A stretch of 11,145 bases of DNA from the NCBI GenBank assembly GCA_934203355.1, contig CAKPZC010000069.1, forward strand, positions 1 to 11,145, in the 5' to 3' direction. The position numbers and the translations under genes are program-made. A model generated the notes under the pieces. The model had not been told where the DNA came from and did no database searches. It worked only from the letters and a program-made list of their open reading frames with translations. This DNA comes from an uncultured Prevotella sp. (GTDB lineage Bacteria; Bacteroidota; Bacteroidia; Bacteroidales; Bacteroidaceae). Below are positions 6,580 through 11,145 of this stretch, in pieces; positions within the stretch are counted from its first letter, which is position 1, and each line of letters starts with the position of its first letter.

Positions 6580-7869
6580 CTATTCTTCAGGACCAGTATA
6601 TTGTCCCATGAAGAATATAGCACCCGAGTTCACTTCGGTTATCATGTATATGAATGGGCGATTGGCGTGGAACACCACATTACGCGGCTCGTTGGGTCTA
6701 AGCGACGCAAGCATCATCTCAGCAGAGGTGACGGCGGCAGCCTTGGTTCCCTCCTCGCTCACCTCTATCTTGGCTTTCTGAAGCATGGTGGATACATACA
6801 TCGGCATGTCTGCCATATTGCTGAAGTCGGCACCACCGGCTACAAACATCGACGGAGCACCAAGGTCGGAGATGGGCTTGTTGAGCAGAGTCTCGGTAGA
6901 AGTGGTGAATCGTGGCAACTTCAGGTCGACCATACATTCCTCCATATTCTGGCGCATATCCTCAATAGCCTTTGCGTCGAGCAACTTAATCAACTCGTCG
7001 GTCGACTTGCCTTCGGCAGGCAAAACGACAGTCATGGCATAGGCACCGTTGCCGTAGGGCAGGCTCACGGCAGCATAGTCCTTATTGTCGATATACATGA
7101 ACTCGTGGTTCTGGTGCATCATCGGCACCTTCTTAATGTCACGAGTGTAGCCTCTGAAGTTCTCGGTCTTGGTGTCAGCCTTGTCAAACTTCTCTGCCCA
7201 CGAACCGTTGAAGTAGATGGCATTCATCAGCACTGCAAGCCCATTGGCATCGAGTTGTTCGATGATTTTTGGTATCATGCCCTCAGTTTGCTTGGCACAC
7301 CATCCGTTTATCTTGTTCAGAGCCTTGGGTGAGCCGAAGTCCATGCTCTCCACATTGGCGCTGTAGAGTTGCTGCATGGCTTTGGCATAATCGCCCTTGA
7401 GTTCAATCTGCTTGTTCACGGCAATGCAGTTGGCAATGTTTATCTTTGTCTGCTTGTCGAGTCGAGAAGCCATGCGGAAAATCGACCGATAAGTATCATT
7501 GAGCGTCTGTAGCTGAGTAGCGTCCATATTCAGAGTCTTAAGTATCTCGGTCTGGGTAACACCGTTGGCACCATTGGCGAGCATACCCATCAGATAAGCC
7601 ACACTTATAGGCGAAATCACCTTAGAATCCATACCCGCCTGAGTGCGCATCAGGTTCAATGCAAACACATTAGTCTGCTCCACTGCATTGCGCTCGGCTT
7701 CGCTCAATATCAAATATTCTTCGTCCATTTGCGATTCGGTTTCAATTTTTGTAGCGTTCATGCTGTTATCCTTGCCTTGCTGGCTTTTCAACGAGGCACA
7801 CGACGTGAGTGCCATGGCAGCCATGCCAGCCATCACGGCAGCATAGCCAAATGTGTTGTTCTTCTTCAT
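6580..7869 (-). CDS. Lipoprotein serpin (serine/cysteine protease inhibitor, miropin-like)
   Basis: With the start at 7869 the protein has 429 residues and a clean lipoprotein signal: MKKNN, a hydrophobic core and the lipobox LTSC with Cys24. The frame stays open upstream to 7965, but those 32 residues would bury the signal, so the later ATG is chosen. The serpin fold covers about 58-427. Visible marks are NAIYFNGSWAEKF (216-228), the hinge EEGTKAAAVTS (372-382) and the signature FHANRPFIYMI (399-409). The small alanine-rich hinge predicts an inhibitory serpin. Counting from hinge Glu372 as P17 puts P1-P1' at Ala388-Ser389 (LA-SL), which fits elastase-like targets. The Tannerella forsythia serpin miropin is also a lipoprotein and protects the cell against host and own proteases; the same role is inferred here. 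The gene lies 99 bases downstream of the HTCS gene on the same strand, and no terminator is seen between them. Confidence 0.92.
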   Translation of the reverse strand: MKKNNTFGYAAVMAGMAAMALTSCASLKSQQGKDNSMNATKIETESQMDEEYLILSEAERNAVEQTNVFALNLMRTQAGMDSKVISPISVAYLMGMLANGANGVTQTEILKTLNMDATQLQTLNDTYRSIFRMASRLDKQTKINIANCIAVNKQIELKGDYAKAMQQLYSANVESMDFGSPKALNKINGWCAKQTEGMIPKIIEQLDANGLAVLMNAIYFNGSWAEKFDKADTKTENFRGYTRDIKKVPMMHQNHEFMYIDNKDYAAVSLPYGNGAYAMTVVLPAEGKSTDELIKLLDAKAIEDMRQNMEECMVDLKLPRFTTSTETLLNKPISDLGAPSMFVAGGADFSNMADMPMYVSTMLQKAKIEVSEEGTKAAAVTSAEMMLASLRPNEPRNVVFHANRPFIYMITEVNSGAIFFMGQYTGPEE

Positions 7870-7878
7870 ATCTTTTAT

Positions 7879-7886
7879 TTTTAATT
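7879..7886 (-). promoter_or_regulatory. Nothing certain: AT-rich spacer upstream of the serpin gene
   Basis: The 99 bases between the HTCS stop and the serpin start (7870-7968) contain no exact TAnnTTTG on the minus strand. The closest match is TATCTTTA just upstream of the serpin start (about 7900-7907), without a clear -33 element. The serpin may be read through from the HTCS gene or use a weak, regulated promoter. This entry records the gap rather than a firm site. Confidence 0.15.
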
Positions 7887-7968
7887 TTGCGTTTTGTTTA
7901 AAGATATAATGTGAAACACTTTGAAACATTGCATGAGAATGATTAAAAATTGCCTCAAACAACACTTT

Positions 7969-10710
7969 TTAAGTTCTCAATGCTCCCGGGCTTACCCCAA
8001 ACTCATCCTTAAAGCACTTATTGAAATACGATGGCGAGGTGAAACCCATGTCATAGGCAATCTCGGCTATCGACTTGTCGGTCTTCTCCACCATAGTGCG
8101 TGCCTTCTCAAGGCGCGCCTTCTTCAGGAGTTCCACTGGACTCTGACCCGTCAGAGCCTTCACCTTGCGGTAGAGTTGCACGCGAGAGAGTCCCACTTCC
8201 TCGCCAAGCCGCTCCACGGAAAACTCCGAGTCGCTCATATTCTGGCGTATAGAGTTGCGCAAACGAGCTATGAACGATTGGTCGCGCGAGCCGAGACGCT
8301 CCTCAGCCTCCTCCTCTTTCTTGTCGCCCGAGAAAAGCGATCGGAGCAGCGTGCGCGACTTCAGCAGGTTGTCTATACGCGCAAGCAACACAGAACCCGA
8401 GAAAGGCTTTGTGAGATAGGAGTCGGCACCCGTGCCGTAGCCCTCCTCGCGCTGGTCGGCAAGCGAGCGGGCTGTGAGCAGAATCACTGGTATGTGGCTT
8501 GTTGCTGTGTTCTGCTTCAACTGTCGTGTGAACTCCAGTCCGTCCATCACCGGCATCATCACGTCGCAGATTACTAATTTGGGTATCTCGCGGCAAGCCT
8601 TCTCCAGTCCCTGTTTGCCGTCGGCAGCCTCCGACACATTATACTTGTCCTTAAGAATGGAGCGCAGATAGGCACGCATGCCGTTGTTGTCGTCGATGAT
8701 GAGCACCAGCGGACGGTCGTTGTCGAAGTCCTCGGCATTGGTTATGCGCTCGGCAGCTGCTTCGGCATCGATATTGGTGCTCACGTAGTTGTCGTCGACA
8801 AGATTGCGTTCGTCGACCTTAGGCGATGCGGGAGTGTCCTTGGCAGGGTCGTAGCCAGGCTGCGACTCGGGTATTGTTACAACGAATGTGGTGCCCTTGC
8901 CAAGTTGGCTTTCGGCATGGACGTTGCCACCATGCATATCCACATACGCCTTTACGAGCGACAATCCGATGCCAGTGCCGCCAATAGAGCCCTGTGCTTG
9001 GTAGAAACGCTCGAAGAGAAGGGGCAATTCTTGCGGGTCGATGCCTTTGCCCGTGTCGCTCACGCTGATGGTGAAATGTTGCTCACGGTGGACCAAAGAG
9101 ATTGTGATGCGTCCGCCCTCGGGAGTATACTTCATAGCATTAGACATAAGGTTGAAGAACACGTGTTCTATCTTGTCGCGATCGGCTATCACCATAGTGC
9201 CGTTGGCAACCTCAGTCGTGTCTACACTTATAGCGATTTTGCGCCGCGTTGCCACGGCTCTGAAGTCCTCGATCCATGTGTTCAGTTCGCTGGCGAACTC
9301 AAAGCGGTTAAGGCGTAGTGTAGCCTTATTGTTCTGCACCTTACGGAAATCGAGAATCTCGCCCACGAGTTGTATGAGTATGCGTGTGTTGCGCTGAATC
9401 ATCTGCAACATATTGCGATGCTGTCCGCGCACAGAGGGGTCTTCGAGAAGTTGGTCGGCAGGTCCGGCTATGAGCGTGAGCGGTGTGCGAAGCTCGTGGC
9501 TCACGTTGGTGAAAAACTGCAACTGGGTCTGCGTCATGCGCTCCATCTCCTCGGTCAGAGCCTTCTGCTGAAGCATAGAGTCGTTCAACTGAAGATTGAT
9601 GCGCGCCTTAGCGAAATAAGCCCTGATGGCATAGGCACACGCAGCGATGAGCAACACAACGAAAATTATCAACACAAGCAGATATTCGCGCTGTGTGTTG
9701 AAGTCGTCGGCTGCCTTGTCGACACGCGAACGCAATGTAGCCAGTCGGTCCTGCTGTCGCACAGTCTCGTCGTTCTGCATGAGCAGCACACGCGCGTTGT
9801 CGCGCGTAACAAGAGCCGACGACAGAAGGTTGTCGCGGCTATACTGCTTCTTGGTGAGAATGTTCATAGCCAATTGCATCACCTCGTCGCCACGTGTAGG
9901 ATAGGTGTAGGAAGCGAAGAGAGTGCCGTCGGCAACGAGTTGCATTCCACCACCCTCCTGTGGCATGGCATCGATGCCACAGAACTGTATGCGGTCTACG
10001 TCGAGTCCGTGCTTAACGGCAGCTCGTCGAGCACCCATTGCCATGCGGTCGTTGTGTGCGAACAGGCAGTCGAAGTCGGGATGAGGGTGCGAAAGCAGGG
10101 AATCCATAGTGCGATAGGCTCCTTGCTCAGTCCAGTCGGAACTCACTTTTGTCACAATGTTCAATCCCGGACGACACGCCACAACACTGTCGAATCCCAG
10201 ACTACGCTCTATCGCTGGCGACGACGACGACAGTCCACATAACTCCACTATGCGTCCGTTGTCACCAAGCGCGCCTGCAAGATACTCGCCCATCGACGTA
10301 CCTATCTCGTGGTTGTCGGCTCCAATGTATGCAGTGTACTTATTCGAGCGTGTGCGACGGTCGAATATTATCACGGGTATTCCCTTCTCGTAGGCGCGGT
10401 CGATGGCTGGCGATATGCTCACCTGACCTGGGGCGACAATGAGCAGGTCGACACCATCGTCGACAAAACGGTTTATCTGCTCGGTCTGAAGGCGCACATC
10501 GTCGTTGGCAGACTTTATGCTGAGGTCTACATTATTATAATATAGTGCCGCTATGCGCAACTCCTCGTTGAGTTTCTCGCGCCATGTGTCCTCCGAACAT
10601 TGCGACACGCCAATGACATAGCGTTTCTTCTCGGTGCTTCCGCATGAAAAGAACAGAGGCAGGAGGAGCAAAATAAGAAGCCGACGGATTATACTAAGTG
10701 AGTGGTTCAT
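7969..10710 (-). CDS. Hybrid two-component system regulator (HTCS) with periplasmic sugar-binding-protein sensor domain
   Basis: With the start at 10710 the protein has 913 residues and a signal: MNHSLSIIRR, a Leu-rich core and LFFSC with Cys23. The longer frame from 10791 is rejected because the promoter box at 10764-10771 lies inside it. Domains in order: type I periplasmic-binding-protein fold (about 30-308, starting YVIGVSQCSEDTW), a membrane helix (about 342-364), histidine kinase with FFTNVSHELRTPL (His405), ATPase with N-box Asn524, DTGKGI (552-557) and GGTGIGLSL (577-585), a receiver with IDD (673-674), Asp716 in CDVMMPVMDG and Lys768, and an AraC-type domain (about 828-913, ending GFTSPSYFNKCFKDEFGVSP). 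All catalytic residues are present. HTCS proteins sense glycan breakdown products in the periplasm and activate polysaccharide-use genes. The Bacteroides fructose regulator BT1754 has the same sensor type. The GH92 gene suggests mannose-related signalling, but the ligand is not shown. Confidence 0.94.
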   Translation of the reverse strand: MNHSLSIIRRLLILLLLPLFFSCGSTEKKRYVIGVSQCSEDTWREKLNEELRIAALYYNNVDLSIKSANDDVRLQTEQINRFVDDGVDLLIVAPGQVSISPAIDRAYEKGIPVIIFDRRTRSNKYTAYIGADNHEIGTSMGEYLAGALGDNGRIVELCGLSSSSPAIERSLGFDSVVACRPGLNIVTKVSSDWTEQGAYRTMDSLLSHPHPDFDCLFAHNDRMAMGARRAAVKHGLDVDRIQFCGIDAMPQEGGGMQLVADGTLFASYTYPTRGDEVMQLAMNILTKKQYSRDNLLSSALVTRDNARVLLMQNDETVRQQDRLATLRSRVDKAADDFNTQREYLLVLIIFVVLLIAACAYAIRAYFAKARINLQLNDSMLQQKALTEEMERMTQTQLQFFTNVSHELRTPLTLIAGPADQLLEDPSVRGQHRNMLQMIQRNTRILIQLVGEILDFRKVQNNKATLRLNRFEFASELNTWIEDFRAVATRRKIAISVDTTEVANGTMVIADRDKIEHVFFNLMSNAMKYTPEGGRITISLVHREQHFTISVSDTGKGIDPQELPLLFERFYQAQGSIGGTGIGLSLVKAYVDMHGGNVHAESQLGKGTTFVVTIPESQPGYDPAKDTPASPKVDERNLVDDNYVSTNIDAEAAAERITNAEDFDNDRPLVLIIDDNNGMRAYLRSILKDKYNVSEAADGKQGLEKACREIPKLVICDVMMPVMDGLEFTRQLKQNTATSHIPVILLTARSLADQREEGYGTGADSYLTKPFSGSVLLARIDNLLKSRTLLRSLFSGDKKEEEAEERLGSRDQSFIARLRNSIRQNMSDSEFSVERLGEEVGLSRVQLYRKVKALTGQSPVELLKKARLEKARTMVEKTDKSIAEIAYDMGFTSPSYFNKCFKDEFGVSPGALRT

Positions 10711-10763
10711 TTTACTTTGGTAATTTTGTATTTTTAAAGTTATAGAGGGTTTAAGTTTTGGTA

Positions 10764-10771
10764 CAAAGTTA
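10764..10771 (-). promoter_or_regulatory. -7 promoter box for the HTCS gene
   Basis: On the minus strand the sequence reads TAACTTTG, an exact TAnnTTTG match. No good TTTG is found at the usual -33 distance. Transcription would start near 10757 and give a leader of about 47 bases before ATG 10710. The box decides the choice of start, because an ATG at 10791 would lie upstream of the transcript. Confidence 0.55.
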
Positions 10772-10820
10772 CAGAAAAAAACAATACTCAATCATTGAAA
10801 GCTGTAAAAAAACGTACATT

Positions 10821-10835
10821 TAAGACTAAAAGTCT
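10821..10835. repeat. Short palindrome TAAGACTAAAAGTCTT region, possible regulator site
   Basis: AAGACT and AGTCTT form a 6-bp inverted repeat separated by AAA (10822-10836 when counted from the first A). The overlapping 9-mer TAAGACTAA (10821-10829) recurs at 3985-3993, upstream of the GH92 promoter. It lies between the leftward HTCS promoter and the rightward orphan promoter, a natural place for an operator. Confidence 0.35.
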
Positions 10836-10909
10836 TGTCAATTTTGTTGCTTGTAACATTTTTACAATTCATCGAACGATTTTTTTAAGCCTCTGTTTTT
10901 ACCATTTAC

Positions 10910-10917
10910 TACCTTTG
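10910..10917 (+). promoter_or_regulatory. Rightward orphan promoter (-7 box) with a leader running off the window
   Basis: TACCTTTG matches TAnnTTTG and is followed by CAA, as at the GH92 promoter (TACCTTTGCAA in both). No convincing -33 TTTG is present. No gene follows before the window ends. A 5-codon frame (ATGAGAGAAAATAAATAA, 10943-10960) is too short to support as a gene. The leader would be over 200 bases and includes the repeat element at 11072-11137, so the true target gene lies beyond the right edge. Confidence 0.45.
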
Positions 10918-11071
10918 CAACATAAAAAAGGAAGAAAATTTAATGAGAGAAAATAAATAATCAGATTTTGTAATAGATTCATCATTTAGTATTCCAAGCG
11001 TGGAAAAGTTAGAATTTGATTTGTTGTTTTTAGTTAAGTTAGTCATAGAGTTAGTTACAGAAAATCTAAAG

Positions 11072-11137
11072 GAGGGTGTGTCAAAATAGAAGTTAAAGGA
11101 AGTTTGGGCTTCGCCCGAAGTTAACGGAAGTTAGCGG
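11072..11137 (+). repeat. Dispersed repeat with 10-bp units AAGTTAnnGG and a small hairpin (cut by the window edge)
   Basis: Bases 11072-11104 match 6477-6509 at 29 of 33 positions (GAGGGTGTGTCAAAATAG against GAGAGTGTGTAAAAATAG, then AAGTTAAAGG against GAGTTAGAGG). Units follow in 10-base steps: AAGTTAAAGG (11090), AAGTTTGGGC (11100), AAGTTAACGG (11118) and AAGTTAGCGG (11128), with the 8-base piece TTCGCCCG between the second and third. GGGC and GCCC (11106-11109, 11113-11116) form a small hairpin around TTC. Unlike the copy at 6474-6535, no matching right arm is seen before the window ends. Confidence 0.65.
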
Positions 11138-11145
11138 ACATATGT

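Larger units (their letters stand above)
10711..11145. other. Gene-free 435-base region at the right end
   Basis: No convincing coding frame is seen on either strand. The region is AT-rich and holds the HTCS promoter box (10764-10771), a short palindrome (10821-10836), an orphan rightward promoter box (10910-10917), a stretch rich in AGTTA (11035-11056, AGTTAAGTTAG then AGAGTTAGTTAC), and the hairpin/tandem repeat element at the end. I see no tRNA, no riboswitch that I recognise and no insertion-sequence end. Confidence 0.7.

Noticed and set aside
7870..7965. N-terminal extension of the serpin frame by 32 residues
   Set aside because: It would place 32 mostly polar and unrelated residues before a clean lipoprotein signal peptide; the ATG at 7869 gives MKKNN and a lipobox at the usual distance.
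7921..10545. Plus-strand open frames across the HTCS gene
   Set aside because: All lie opposite well-supported kinase, receiver and sensor domains and show no family features of their own.
10711..10791. N-terminal extension of the HTCS frame by 27 residues
   Set aside because: The -7 promoter box at 10764-10771 lies inside it, and the ATG at 10710 starts directly before the signal peptide.
10943..10960. Five-codon leader peptide (MRENK)
   Set aside because: It is too short to separate from chance, and no ribosome-binding sequence or attenuator residues are seen.
11030..11145. Insertion-sequence end at the right edge
   Set aside because: The AAGTTA units and hairpin resemble a dispersed terminator repeat also found at 6477-6509; no transposase fragment or terminal inverted repeat is visible.

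Overview
The window looks like chromosomal DNA from a Bacteroidales bacterium, most probably a gut or oral Prevotella/Segatella-type species. The reasons are the TAnnTTTG-type -7 promoter boxes without clear Shine-Dalgarno sequences, a hybrid two-component system (HTCS), a GH92 glycosidase, a lipoprotein serpin and a BspA-type leucine-rich-repeat protein. The genus is an inference; no rRNA or other marker gene is present.

Left part (1-596): the 5' end of a leftward gene for a secreted protein, then a 369-base divergent intergenic region. This region holds four DnaA-box-like nonamers arranged as two inverted pairs beside AT-rich DNA. It could be a replication origin or a DnaA-responsive control region.

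Cassette 1 (597-3938, rightward): a regulator with seven predicted membrane segments fused to an AraC-type DNA-binding domain, a strong terminator, three direct 10-11 bp repeats about two helical turns apart that run into the next promoter, a secreted BspA/DUF285 leucine-rich-repeat protein, and 13 bases later a 54-residue small protein. A long hairpin closes the unit. The layout suggests a membrane-embedded regulator that directly controls a surface protein and a small peptide. This is the least described system in the window.

Cassette 2 (3943-10771): a GH92 alpha-mannosidase (rightward) faces a lipoprotein serpin and an HTCS regulator (both leftward). A perfect 27-bp inverted repeat lies between the GH92 and serpin genes and can terminate transcription in both directions. 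The HTCS has a periplasmic sugar-binding-protein-like sensor and probably controls glycan-use genes such as the GH92. The serpin has an alanine at the predicted P1 site, which suggests inhibition of elastase-like host proteases. Together the genes suggest a cell that trims mannose from host glycoproteins and protects itself against host proteases.

Right end (10711-11145): no gene. It contains the HTCS promoter, a divergent orphan promoter with a leader that runs off the window, and a hairpin/10-bp tandem-repeat element that shares 29 of 33 bases with the GH92-serpin terminator.
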